This document shows positions 11,736 through 23,676 of a stretch of 64,000 nt of DNA, in pieces. Under the pieces are notes generated by a model. It searched no databases and was not told where the DNA came from. It saw only the letters and a list, made by a program, of their open reading frames with translations. Source of the stretch: Thuidium tamariscinum. Taxonomy: Eukaryota > Streptophyta > Bryopsida > Hypnales > Thuidiaceae. Each line of letters begins with the position of its first letter. The first letter of the stretch is position 1. The position numbers and the translations under genes are program-made. The stretch lies in contig OX344758.2 in the NCBI GenBank assembly GCA_947034885.2, forward strand, positions 22,037,067-22,101,066, given 5' to 3'.

Positions 11736-12192
11736 GGTGCTTATGGATTTTTGTGTTATTTTTTGTATTTTTTGGTATTGGCACATGCGCAGCAAGTAAA
11801 ACGGCCACATGGCTCAGACAAAATTTGACCCTCCAGGTTTGACCGTTCCCAAGTCTAGTATGCCAAGGACGGTATGCCAAGCAGCCCGGTGTGCCAAGTC
11901 TTGGTCTGTCAACTCCGACTTGACCCGACGGTCCCAAGTCTTGGTCTATGCCAAGTCTCCAGTCCTTGCGAAATCCTTGTGCAGCTCGTCTCTTCAAATA
12001 CCGTGATTATCCCGTCAGCAGCAAATCAAGGAGCTCAAGCAGCACTTGCTTGCGTTACATGGTCTCGCATCGTCGCCACACCTCGAAGCTCTGTTGAAGT
12101 CGATCTTCCAGTGGATAGTCTTTCACTTGAGGACGCACGATACAGAGTTCCTTCGTAATTCGAGTTCAGGGGGAATTCGTTCATTCTCAGCC
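11720..12192 (+). promoter_or_regulatory. GC-rich promoter/5' leader of the P450, with repeated CCAAGTCTTGG palindromes
   Basis: Base composition changes sharply at about 11.72 kb, from the AT-rich tandem array to GC-rich sequence. The 11-bp perfect palindrome CCAAGTCTTGG occurs at 11894-11904 and 11934-11944, exactly 40 bp apart, and further CCAAG half sites lie at about 11849, 11862, 11877 and 11951. This could be a binding site for a dimeric regulator. Short open frames on both strands here have no recognisable product and I treat them as chance. No clear TATA box was found. Confidence 0.45.
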
Positions 12193-15100
12193 ATGGAGGT
12201 GGATCCCAAACTGGTTGGGGCGATCGCGGTCGGCGTGATCAGTTTTCTTGCACTGTGGTGGAGGAGGGCCACCTCCTTCAAGAGAGTGGCTGGATCGTAT
12301 TACAGCACGCTCCCGCCTGGCAAGTGGGGCTTCCCTATTGTCGGCGAATTCTTGGAGTTCATGTTCACCCAAAAGCACAAACACGGACAGTTTGTGGAGG
12401 CTCGCAAGGCCAAGTGAGAGTCCAATTCTCCCTGTCAAAGTTTGGCGGAATTGATGTGGGGAGTTTTTGGAATCATCGGATCAATTTGATCTAATGTTGA
12501 TATGGCAATTGAGAATGAGCAGAAAACTTTGCAGATTGGGTTTCTTTCAGTAGTAGATCATTCGCGGGTCAACAAACATTAAATGATTAAGATTCAAAGT
12601 TTGCGTGAGGCCTTTTTTGGGTTCTGTAGTGGATCAAGCACACCGAAATCCTTCAAAGATTTGTGCAGTGGTGAACTGAGATCGAGTTGGGGGTGGGTGG
12701 GTAAACTCTTTAAGCTGACATTTCGTTAATTAGTAACGCAGTCCATTTATGGTTGCTTACTAGATATTAAGCATAAAACTGTTTCTGATGTTGCGTCTTT
12801 TGCAGGTACGGAAATTTATTCTCCACACATTTGTTTGGAGAGCCCATCATCATTGCCGCCGGCACAGAGGAAGTGAAGAAGGTGCTGCAAAATGAGGGCA
12901 AGTTATTCCACGCCGCTTACCCAATTGAGCTCACTGGCAACACTAGTGCCCCTGCAATCCACGGCGAGCAGTGGAAGGATTGGAGGCGCTTTGCTCTTTC
13001 GAAAGTTGGTTTCCTTGCTCTCAAGGACCGCATCAATGCAGTGGAGGAATTCGCCGTCGGCGCTATGAGCACCTGGGAAGGACGCCGCGTGCGTGTGGGA
13101 GATGAAGCCCGAAGCGTAAGCAACCCAAACTGGGAGTCCATTGATTTGGGGGATCCTGGCCTATTGTTGTGCATCTCCAACACTTGCTTTGATTGAAGAT
13201 TTGAGTTTGTAGCGGCGCAATAATTCCAGTGGAGTAGGCTGCAATTCCTTGAAATAGCAATTACACTCACTTCGAAGAGGTCAGAATGAATGAATCTAAG
13301 TTAGAGGTGAAAAATAGGAGTGAGTGAGACTTCGGAATTGCCTCGAATTGCTTGACTTTTTACGATGTGTGACTGATACGCTACTCGGTGATGGTGAATT
13401 CATTTGTTACAGTTCACGTTTGAAATCGTGGCGGCAGCACTCTTCAGCGTGTTGAAGCCAGGCAAGGTGTTGAACGCTTTGAAGAAGGAGATGTACACTT
13501 ACACTGACGGCCTCTACACTGCACCCATTAGCATTGCTGGGTCCAAATTCCAGGAAGCCACGAAGGTGACACCACTGACATTCTCTTTTCTGCAATCCCA
13601 CTTCAAAAATTGGTCTAAAAAGAACGTAGAGTGCAGTGCATTTGGCTACAGAACTTACGCTTTCTGTTTATAGGTGTTAAGATATTGCCCCCAGAAAGTA
13701 TGGTTCTTCCTTGGTTCTATAGCTACTCATGCGCAACACTGCGCATCTTCATTGAAAAGTCAAATTAACGTGAAGGGTTTCAATTTATGCAGTAATTACT
13801 AAATTAATTTGCACTTCTAAGTCGCACCAAGCCCTTTGAGCTGATTTTTCAGTGTTCTTGGGGTGCCATGTACGCAGGCGAGGCAGAGAGCTCTGGACAT
13901 CGTTTACAAGGACATTTTACCCATCTGCGGGCCCAACGATATCAACCAGTACAAGGAGTTTCAAGAGTTCAAGAAGGCAGAGAACCCGGCTTACACCGAT
14001 GCCGAGTTGAAAGAGATGGCCGAGGATTACATTCACAGCATCCTCTTCGCAGGCCATGAATCCGCAACCACTACCCTTACATTTGCCATCAAGTACCTGT
14101 CCGAGAATCCTAAAATCCTCCAAGAAGTCAAGGTGAGTATAATCCTCAAATCCTACAACATAGAAAAGAAAATAGATATAATTTGGATTGTTAAAGCTAA
14201 TCTCAGGGAGCTGTAATTGACGTGATTGGTGTCAGAGGTCTCTTTCTTCGAAAATCTGAAACCCAGAATCTAAGAGATGTGTGTCAAAGAGGATTGCATC
14301 CTCTTCGGTACCTTGATTATTCTTTGATTCAGACGATGCCTGATGTGGGTTTTTCATGGATTTTTCTTGTTCATGTCGGCAGGCTGAGAATGACAAGATT
14401 CGTGAAAACAAGCCACCTGGTGAGAAGCTCTTATGGGACGAGTACAAGCGCATGACCTTCACTCAGCATGTAAGAGAGATAATTCGAATCAAAGCGAAGT
14501 AAAATGGTTTCTGTCTTGACTAGCAAACCGAAAACATGTTCGTGAGTTTGACAGTTTGAGAGGGCGAAAACACGATTCTAATGGAGAGTTTTGTCTCTTG
14601 CAGGTAATCACCGAATCTGTGAGAATGAGCACCCCTCTGAACCTCCTCATGCGTGAAGCCAAAGAAGATGTCAAAATCAACAGTAAGTGCTGAAGCTCTT
14701 TCTAATGTGTTGAACAAAGATATTTCCATAAAATTTGCAAGTTTCAGTTTAAATGGAAAAGTTTAAGACAATTCTACAAGCTTATTTCTATACATCTTCA
14801 ACCAAGTTAGTAAAGGAAAACCGCCTGTGCATCTCATTCGTGGCAGTCAGAAAAATTTGCCAATGTAATTGAAGTTGGGCACCTTGTTTTCTGACAGATT
14901 ACATTGTTCCCAAGAAGTGGAAGGTGTTCACTTCCATTCTGTCGGTGCACTACGACCCCATTGGCTTCAAAGAGCCTGAGAAGTTCAACCCTTACCGCTA
15001 CATCGTAAGATCCCTGCCACCTACTTACATTAACAAAGAAATTCAAACTTTGTAGCGGAGCTCAAGACTGTTGATTAGGTTTTTTCCAGTTATCAAGAAC

Positions 15101-15585
15101 CATGAGTGATTTTTTGTAACGGTAGTAACTTTGGGAGGCAATTATGCGTGGCATTATAAAACAGGGACCTGACGCTGGCAAAGTGCCATTCATGGGTTTC
15201 GGTAATGGACCTCGCATCTGCCCTGGTGCTGATTTGGCTCGCCTTGAAGTGGCTGTCTTCCTGCATCATTTCGTCACCAAGTACACGTAAGAAATTCGCA
15301 TCCCCATAATCCCATTAATTTGCTACTTTGGATTGAGTAAAACCATGAAAATATTAAACAAAGATTTTGATCTTGACCTCAAGATACTCTGCAAAAAGAA
15401 TCGAGATATGTTATGTGCTTGTTTCCTGCTTGGAGATTAAAACAGTCATGCTAAAGACGATTCAGTTTTAACAAGACGGGTGTCAATGCAGGTGGGAGGC
15501 GTTTGGCAAGCGGGAGCCCATATTTTTGCCTATGCCTCACATTGCGGACAGACTGCCCATTGAGGTCAAGAAAATTAAGGTCTAG
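12193..15585 (+). CDS. Cytochrome P450, CYP85-clan type, 9 exons, complete (475 aa)
   Basis: Exons by GT-AG and phase: 12193-12413, 12806-13115, 13413-13565, 13878-14132, 14383-14469, 14604-14682, 14898-15004, 15165-15286, 15492-15585; together 1428 nt, open throughout. The start has a good context and is followed by a membrane anchor (residues about 6-23) and a proline-rich hinge (LPPGKWGFPIVGE). I-helix AGHESATT at 286-293, ExxR (E346, R349), the FNPYRY segment, and the haem loop FGNGPRICPG with ligand Cys423 are all seen, so the enzyme should be active. Length and the haem-loop context (ARLEVAVFLHHFVTKY) fit the CYP85 clan, whose members oxidise sterols, brassinosteroids, gibberellin precursors, ABA or triterpenoids in the ER; the substrate cannot be named. 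Odd: the usual I-helix Asp-Thr is Glu-Ser. Convergent with the rubredoxin-like gene downstream. Confidence 0.93.
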
Positions 15586-16202
15586 ATCGGCGCCAAGTGG
15601 TGGATTTATACACGCTAAATTGCGTGTATTATGAGAGTAGGTTGCAATCTCCAGGAGTCCTGGGATTGGAACAGTATACTGAGTTCAACTTGCCTTCCCT
15701 ACATAGAAATATATTCATGACATTGTAGAATCACCTAGAGCAGAACTCGAACATTGATCTGCTTCCGTTGAGGACACGCATTTCAAATAGCAGAAACAGT
15801 AGTCAATATTGTATACTTAAACCCAATGAATAAACTTTGAATAAATCCCTTTAAATATTTAAAATAGCACTTCTCGTAAACAACAGAGCCAAACCTCACA
15901 GGATATAAAATGTCGAACGTCTCAATGCCAACAAGGAGTTTAATCAGGACAGTCTTCGGAAAAAAAAGGTCCTTGTTCCAAGAGATATTTTGCATTCATG
16001 GTCATTAAGCCTTTGGCTCAACGTTTGAAGTTCAGAGACTCAGACGCTGCTACAACAAGAACCTACCTATTGAGATAGAAAGAACAAATACGCAACCCTC
16101 AATTCAATTTACATAAAAGACATAATACAAACTAAAGGTCTCTCCTCCGCATCATACAGAGGCCAATCTAGATGTCACGCACCAAGTATCCATAGGCTAC
16201 CA
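15586..16202. other. Convergent intergenic spacer
   Basis: 617 bp between the stop codons of the P450 (+) and the rubredoxin-like gene (-). It must hold both 3' untranslated regions. No coding signal or repeat was recognised. Confidence 0.6.
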
Positions 16203-18760
16203 TTACTGTAAGAAGTAGCCAGAAAGGAAAAGAGCAAAGAATGCCAAGAGAGAACCATAGATCACAAGACTCTTCTGCCCCGCCGTCAACGTGTTCCCAC
16301 CCAGTCCATACTGTTGGTTTTGGGCAAATCCAGCGACTTCCACACTCTTCGTTTGGTAGTAACTCTTGGCAGCACCACATGTGGGGCACAGCCAATCTTC
16401 CGGAAGGTCTCGGAACAGAGTGCCAGCAGCCACAGGGAAAGTCTTGTCTCCTTTCTGTTCCTCGTACGTGTGACCGCATGAACGGCACTCATAGGCACCA
16501 GTGTTGATCACGGCAAACCTCTCCTCCAACCCTAAACACGTCCATTTAACATACACAAGTTTAAACTTTCTGATGAAATAGTAATGCATGATAAAAGCCA
16601 CAATCCCGTCTTCAAGTCAACGCCTCTCTTAAAACACAAGAAATTCTTAGACGGAAGACGAAAGTATTTGAATATTATGCTTCAGTTCTTATTGCAGAGA
16701 GGCATGGAAAAACCAATTTCTGTCCTACATGTTGGGGTAAAAGAGTTCCAGGTACAGGAAAAGTTAAATTATATAAGGAAGAGGATACCGGTTACCAACA
16801 ACAGCTCATCTATTAATACACTTGGTTGGCCTTCCACTAGCAAGTTGGAAGTAAGTAAGACTTGGTTAAATGCCTGTGCTTAGGAAATGCACTAAATAAC
16901 CAAACGAGCTGTGTCGCAACAAGTCGGATATCAGACATAACCTTCTCATACGAACTAGATCAAGACCATCAAGATCAAGTCTTGGATATCTACAACTTTC
17001 TCCGTCACAAAAATTGAGTGCTATAGGTAAAAGGCGCCCGCCCAATGGCCTTTTCAAAAATAAGGAGCCCGAAGTCTGAGGGCACCTTCTTTTAAAAAAG
17101 ACCTAAGAGCAGGGTGCCTTACGCAATGTAAGGTCCACGGTTGAGGGCAAATTTCGTAAGGGACAATTATGAATACCATGAGACCTCATTTTGCATGGGA
17201 AATCTGAAGCTAGATCCATAAGGAGAATGGAGTTATGATTCTAAACCATCCTCACTCTTTGCCTTGGGCCATGTAGCAATGAAAATGACACGAGAGGGTT
17301 CTGTCACTCATAGTGGTCTACAACCACCCACTTTGAATGTCTCCATATGAATTTATACCATGCATAGAGATTAAAATTTGATCTCAAGCGAGTTTAGCTC
17401 TTGTACTCCAAGTGATCCATTCACATATATCCCAATGTATGCACACTCCCAACATATGTTAACATGCTTAAAGTGACGCTAACAGCTACTCTGTACCCTA
17501 CACAGAATTCTGGTCCCGTCTGGTGTTCAAGGAGGAATCCGGATAATTAAGGTTCAATGATCCTCAGACACTACTTTTCTTTTGCACACTGCAAACACTC
17601 TTGATAGTAAACTTCTTGACTGATGAGTCCTTATGGTCCTCGAATTGCACTCTTAAATCATATGCCTCATAATTCTAAATTTTCAGTCTTGGAGCCACAT
17701 GAGTGATGACATAACTAGTTCTCATATTTGTTTATTTTTCTATTTGTGTTTAGTACTATCAACAATGTTATAAAGAATTCATGAACTACCTTCGCGAGTA
17801 GCGAGAGGATTCTTCTTAGGCTCTTCGAGCTCCTTGACATTCCGCAAGGCGTCCTCCAACGCTTCCTGTATGATCTCATTCTCTTTCTGCTCGGTCGGCT
17901 TCTCCTCCACATTATCCTGCTCGCTGTCAAACACAAACTCAGATCTAATTACTGTAAAACTAATTACCATCCACCAAAAGAACCAAACCCTAGCAAGGGA
18001 GGAATGCCCCAAATTTGCAGAAACCAGAAGCACCACTTGATTGCATTGAGCTAATGTACATTCCCTTAATCAACCAAAGAAGCTAATTCAAGAACAAATA
18101 CGAATCAAAATTCACATACGGTATTCAAATAACGCATTCTTCGGTGCGTTGGAATCCTCAAACAATTGTCAACAACACAATCTAAACATCTGACTCGGCA
18201 GCCATTGTGAGTGTCCGCAACATAATGCAATACCGGAACCCGAGATTTCACAAAGCTGGTTCACATTCTCTCAAATTCCCCTCGAATTTCACCACATTTT
18301 CTCACAATACGGTACATCACCAATGCAAGTCCAAAACTCCTACTGCCTAGTAGGAAAAAAGAAGTAAAGGACAAAAATCTTAGGTTGTACTTTACATATG
18401 AATAAATTTTATTCAGTTCGTATAAAAAGTGCCAAACATTGTGAACTATCGCAACAAAAGCGACAAAAAACACACACGAGAAGAAGCAAGGATTTGATAA
18501 CTTCAGTACTACTTAAGTAAAAGGATTTGATGTATTTCAAATTGCCATCGAAATCTCAAATCAACTGCGCTCACCCCAGTCGCAGCAACAACCCCTCGTC
18601 TTCTTCTGTGAGTCGAAGCAGCTTTAGTCAAGCTCAAGCCCGCCGGCAACACCCGATTCGAAACTCCCACGCTCCCATTGCGAGTCCCGAAGCTCCGAGG
18701 AAGAGACGCGGTCGACGCGGCCGTTGCCACTAGACTGGAAGCCGCTGCTGCAGAGGCCAT
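16203..18760 (-). CDS. RBD1: Rubredoxin-domain thylakoid membrane protein (RBD1-like), 3 exons, 213 aa
   Basis: Exons on the minus strand: 18760-18575, 17916-17790, 16531-16203 (642 nt, phases 0 and 1 close). Residues 1 to about 50 are Ala/Ser/Arg-rich, like a chloroplast transit peptide. An acidic coiled linker (EEKPTEQKENE region) leads to a rubredoxin fold with CRSC (C120, C123) and CPTC (C153, C156), all four iron ligands present. The segment AGFAQNQQYGLGG and a single C-terminal membrane span (192-213) follow. This order and length match plant and cyanobacterial RBD1/RubA, needed for photosystem II (and in some species PSI) assembly. An in-frame ATG at 18895 would add 45 residues; I prefer 18760 because the transit peptide starts there. 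The exact acceptor of exon 2 (17916 or 17919) is uncertain by one residue. Confidence 0.92.
16780..17490 (+). repeat. Copy 1 of an intron-loving dispersed repeat, split, in the RBD1-like gene intron 2
   Basis: About 16795-16880 matches the 5' part (ACCAACA-CTCATCT, then TTGGTTGGC, then CAAGTTGG) and about 17310-17480 matches the 3' part (GTGGTCTACAACC-CCCACTTTGAA... CTTAAAGTGACG) of a repeat also found at 24190-24450, 30500-30840 and 36190-36430. The middle, 16890-17300, is unrelated and separates the two halves. It lies antisense to the host gene. Confidence 0.6.
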
Positions 18761-19229
18761 TGTCGGGAGTTCAAGGTGAAATCTCGAGAGCAGAATTGGG
18801 GTCGCAATTGGGTTGCAGAAATTGGTGGATTTGAAGTTGGGTTCCGGAGGGTGCCACGCTTCATGAGGGATAGAGAGGAGAGAGACGAAGAGCACGGTGA
18901 CAGGGGGAGCGCGGTTGTAGGAGGCGCTCCACGTTCTACCGTCTAAATGTTATCCACAAGGGAGGGAAGGGGGAGTCCTGAAGAATATCGGTTTTGGAAT
19001 ATACCATCTCTACTTCAAGATGGTGAGGATTTACACCATAATTTTTGGGGCAATGTCATTGCTATAACTTGAAAGATGCATTTTTCAACACACATGTTGA
19101 ATCCCAAATGAAATAAACATTTTATATGGATGTGGAAAGTTTTGAATTATTATCTTAATGATTGGTGAAATGAAAGTTAATCCTCAAAATTCTTTCATTT
19201 TAGAGACCCAAAAGTGCTTTAAAATACTC
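18761..19229. other. 5' region of the RBD1-like gene and AT-rich spacer
   Basis: 18761-18950 is GC-rich and probably holds the promoter and leader of the minus-strand gene. From about 19000 the sequence becomes AT-rich with no coding signal. Confidence 0.5.
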
Positions 19230-19237
19230 CTTTCTAA

Positions 19238-19474
19238 AATAGAAATGCTAATATGAGCATAAAAATGTAAGCATGTGACCCTTGAGCATATGTATAAATA
19301 AATCTACCACAAATGAACGGGTGTTTATAATATAAATACTTATAATGTAGGTGTTTATAATACATAGTTACACAATAATCATAGAAGTTTTCTATGATAT
19401 AGACATCTATAACATAGGTGTATAGTCTTCTAGGTTTACTAGTTCAAGCTCCTATACTCACATAATTGCAACCC
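19238..19474. mobile_element. Mutator-like MITE, copy C
   Basis: ATGCTAATATGAGCATAAAA at the left, TAGGTTTACTAG...CTATACTCACATAATTGCAACC at the right, with the family's internal AATACTTATAATGTAGGTG. Flanks TTTCTAAAA and CTTCTTCAAA are only partly alike, so the target duplication is doubtful and this copy is older. Confidence 0.7.
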
Positions 19475-21363
19475 TCTTCTTCAAAGTATGGTCAAATTCT
19501 TCATCAGTATTTATTTTTGATCAAATCTAACTATAGAATCTTTTGGTTATCTTGTTGAAGTTAGCATATTGTTCCAAAATTTTAGAGTGGATATTTCTAC
19601 CAATTGCAAGTTCAATGTGTCTAAACTTCAAAATATTTTTCTAATCCTTTTAAAAGATAAAGAGTTGTTTTTTTCAATATAGTTTGAAAAAAAAATGTCC
19701 TAAACTTGTGCATTTTGATCAATAAGTTGAAAAATGGGTTGAGAATAAATTTGAGAAAATTAACCAAATCTTTGACATTCATTTTTTTCTTAAATTGTAA
19801 ATTGGAAGGTATTACTTAATAAAAGATAAAACTAATATGCTAGTAACTTTTAGAAGAATTTGAGAACTATTTATTCCAATCGTGAGAATCTCGTAGTGAA
19901 GACTCAATATCCTTTATTTGTATTTTTATTTGAAAATTTTGAAAATTGAGAATAAAAGACAACTTCACATATTTTTCCAACCTTTACTGCCTCCAAAATA
20001 ATACTTCTCATACCTTTTAACTCATTATTTGGAACTCAATGGTTCAAATGTTTTTGAATAGGTATCAATCATTAGGAAAAATTTGAATTGTAGAAGGCAT
20101 GATTTTTGGTCATATTGCATTTATAGAAAAAATTAAAAAATATTTATTTAATAAAATATATTTGAAATCACAAATTTGACACAGTACTAGTAGTGCTATA
20201 TCATTTCTAATTAAATTTTTTTTGTTATTGCACTACTATGGCAACAATGTACCAAAAATTGGCAACTAGCCCTGACCCTACTTGCCACCCCAAATCCCCT
20301 TGCTATTGATGTCAATATAAAAAAAAATTCAAACCCCTTCACCAACCACTGATAATGTGACATGGTTTCACAATGTGCAAGTAGCTTCAACTATCCAATT
20401 GACTAGCTCATTTAATTCTTCAATTCCCTTTTGAGTATAGTCATTTTGTGAAGTTGTCCTCTCATCTTCCATTCATAGTGCATAAGCTCTTGAATGTTAC
20501 ACTCCATTTTGAGCATTACAGTGTAACCAAAAAATTTCAAAGAATTATTTATGTAGATAATATGTTGTATAAAATATTCAATGAATTCCAAAATTCAGTA
20601 AATTATTGCAATTGGGAAACTCAAAAGACGCCATCAATATCATGTACTACATTTGCTTTTGAAATTGATACATGTAAGTCAAGCAATATATTTACAATCA
20701 TATGATGTATATGACATAGCAACCACTATCACCTTGTCAAATTCTTGATTTGTAAAGTAGGACAACCATCAATTCAAGCGACTAACCAAGTTGTGAATTG
20801 CTCATCTTAGTACATAGGTATGAATATGCAAATTCATGATGATGATCCCATTTTAATATCAACAACTATTGTAATTTTTTATTATTCAAGTTCTATTGAC
20901 ATTGGTAGAAATTTCAAGATTTTAGATGTGTTATTATTATCAAAGACCATTTCAATTCAAGATGTCTTATTGTTGGAGAATTTTCAATTTAGCTAATTAG
21001 GGTTATGTCTCCTCACAAGTCATATATTCTTTACTAATGTTGATTACATGTTTATTTTGAACAGAATTGGAAAATGCTGCCTACATTGCAAGTCTTCAAA
21101 GGTACAATTTGAAAATCAAGCAGGAAACATGATGGGAGGCTTAGTGTGACACCAACAATAATATGTGTTTTTGTTGAAATTGTCATACAGGTGTATATTT
21201 AGATGCTTAAACCTAACAAAAAAGCAAGAAAATGAGGATAACATCATTGTCATTGACAATACAAAAGAAGATGGGACATGTCTTGTTAACTTACAAGGAA
21301 GCAATGATAGCCAAGAACTTGAAGCCCATGTGCTCCTATGTATATTCTAGTTGCTTGTGAAGA
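19475..21363. other. AT-rich spacer
   Basis: No gene recognised. The frames at 20448-20705 and 21165-21350 lack motifs. Confidence 0.45.
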
Positions 21364-21372
21364 CCTTGATTT

Positions 21373-21589
21373 CCAACAATGCTAGTGTGTGAGCATGAAC
21401 ATGCGAACATGTGAGCTTCTAATATGTATATAAGTAGATATACTACCACCTTTGAAGGTGTTTATAGTAAAAATATATATAATATAGGTACCTATAATAT
21501 AAATACACTCTTATTATAGAAGGTTTCTATAGTATAAGCACCTATACTATAGGTGCATCATCTTCTATGCTCACATACTAGCAACCATG
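21373..21589. mobile_element. Mutator-like MITE, copy D
   Basis: 217 bp. AATGCTAGTGTGTGAGCATG at the left, CTATGCTCACATACTAGCAA at the right, flanked by CCTTGATTT (21364-21372) and CCTTGACTT (21590-21598), a 9-bp duplication with one mismatch. Confidence 0.85.
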
Positions 21590-22689
21590 CCTTGACTTCT
21601 ATAACAACTTGCTTCTCTAGATTACATCAGTCTAGTTTATAGCCATGTAGTCAAGACAAGGGAATCGTTGCCCCTTCAAAAGCATTAATAGCCATTGACA
21701 ATTTGCCTTGTGTATTATTTGTGATAATTAATAAAATAATACTTTGAAGTTGACATTTTCTCACAATAGGCTCAAACAATAGGCTCAAAATAGGCAATAC
21801 TTCCCTATCCCCCTATCTTACAACCTTTTGCACTGTTTAATTTTCCCTAATGCTTTATATTTCCTATAAAATAATTGATACTTTTTTAGGGTATGTATTT
21901 TTTGCTACCTGGTTTGACATTGACATTGTAAAAAACTTTTAACTTTTTCAAAATTTATTGGAATGATATGAAATAAAGCTTCACATATAGATTATGGTTA
22001 GTAGCATCCATCCTAAAAAATCCATGAAAAAATTATGAAGTCAATAAAGCCTATTTGAGTTTTCAAAAAGCCAAAAGTGAACTCTTTGGTCTTTAGAGGT
22101 TACATACATTTTCATTCTACAAGGCTTGTATTCATGACGTCCCCTTGAAAAATTCATATTTAAAGTTCTTTGTGGAATCAATTTTTTATAGTTTTAAAAA
22201 AATCAAGTATAGAATGCCTTATAAGTGTCAATGTGCAAAAGTCCTAAAAGCCACCTAAATTTTAAAATTGTCATTTATTTGGAAAAATAAAAATTTGAAA
22301 AGATGTAGATATAATATATGGATGAGGCTAAGCATGTTACCTACATCAATATTCTAACCTCACTAGTATAATAAAATGAAAAAAAATTGAATTATTCAGA
22401 TAAACCAAATTTTAGAAAAAAACTCAAGTGCACTGTTAAAAATAGTTTTTTCAAAGTTAGAAAGTTTGTTCAAAACCTTTCTCTTTTACCAACAACAAAT
22501 TCAACAAAGTTTGACCAACTTTTAAACATAGACATCTACACTTATCAATAGGAAAAGTACCCACTAGTGTGTACAATGATTTAACACTTGATAATTACCA
22601 CATGCTTTCAAATAGAGTTTGTCTGAGTGCATAGTTGTTTTAAGTTTATAAGTCACAATATATTGCCACATGCCATGGGAAAAGCTAGA
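21590..22689. other. AT-rich spacer
   Basis: Nothing recognised beyond low-complexity A/T runs. Confidence 0.45.
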
Positions 22690-22990
22690 TAAGGTAGTCT
22701 ATTCTTAAAGCAACCATTTGATAAATGATAGCCTTTTCACAAAAGCTAAAGTCCATGAAAAAATTTCAAAATTTTTTTAAAGAAAGAAAAGTGGAATTGA
22801 CATTTAACCCAAGTTGTTTCCAACCTTTGTGCAATTAATAACCAATATTTGAAATTGAAACACAACGGTCACTCAAAGCAACCACCTCCTAAAATGTACA
22901 CTTTTGGTACATTGAAGAAAACAAAACGTACCTCTATGTCATGTTTGTTTTTAGAAGATGGTCACTTTTAGAGCATACTACTTTAGACAC
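22690..22990 (+). repeat. Dispersed repeat, family R3, copy 2
   Basis: GGGAAAAGCTA, GTGGAATTGACAT, CAAGTTGTTTCC, GAAATTGAAACAC, GTCACTCAAAGCAACCACCT and AAAATGTACA match 7630-7890 in order. Confidence 0.65.
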
Positions 22991-23676
22991 TTTTTGTAGA
23001 ATAACACCACAAAAACATGAGGCTAAGCACAAAACAACAACCTTTGAAGAGCGGCATATGAACACAAGGAGGACATCCTAAACTACAGAAGTTCAAATCC
23101 CTAGGGATGTCAACTAAGCATAGTTACATCTCTTAGTCTTATCCTACACTTTCGCATACAATTCCCATTCACTATACACCAAGAAAACAAACCACAAACA
23201 GGAACACACAGATTGTATTATCACATGTTCAACAGATCACCAATAATGTTTAAACAGTAAAATTTCGGTGGAGTTGGTAAACTGTTTACAATCCATAATT
23301 ACAATTGATGTCAGTCTGCGTCAGGTTGAAGCCAAGAGAGAGGGTTGTCCTCAACTAGGTCAATTGGCTAGGGTGAGGCAGAAATAAAGAAAGCACGATG
23401 ACCCAGTGGGCCATAATCCTTAGAAAGAGAGAGGAGGATTCTAATTACATATAAACCTCTGGATAAACTTTCTGAGCTTTGGACACGTTCATTTGCCTGC
23501 TCTGAACACACGACGAGCTTAGCAAAAAATGAGAATATTCACAGTACCAAAGCTAGTTTAGACCTGAAAGCTTCCAGAAACAGGGGAGAGAAATGAAGTC
23601 AATGACAAGGCATGGCTGAGATGGGATATGTCCAGGATTACTGATAGAAAAGTCCACTCCCACTGTACAAGACCTG
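22991..23676. other. 3' flank of the F-box/kelch gene
   Basis: Holds the 3' untranslated region of the minus-strand gene near 23.3-23.67 kb. No other signal. Confidence 0.5.

Noticed and set aside
11471-11810. Similar minus-strand frames of 60-86 codons
   Set aside because: They resemble one another only because of the 171-bp tandem repeat; no start context or codon bias.
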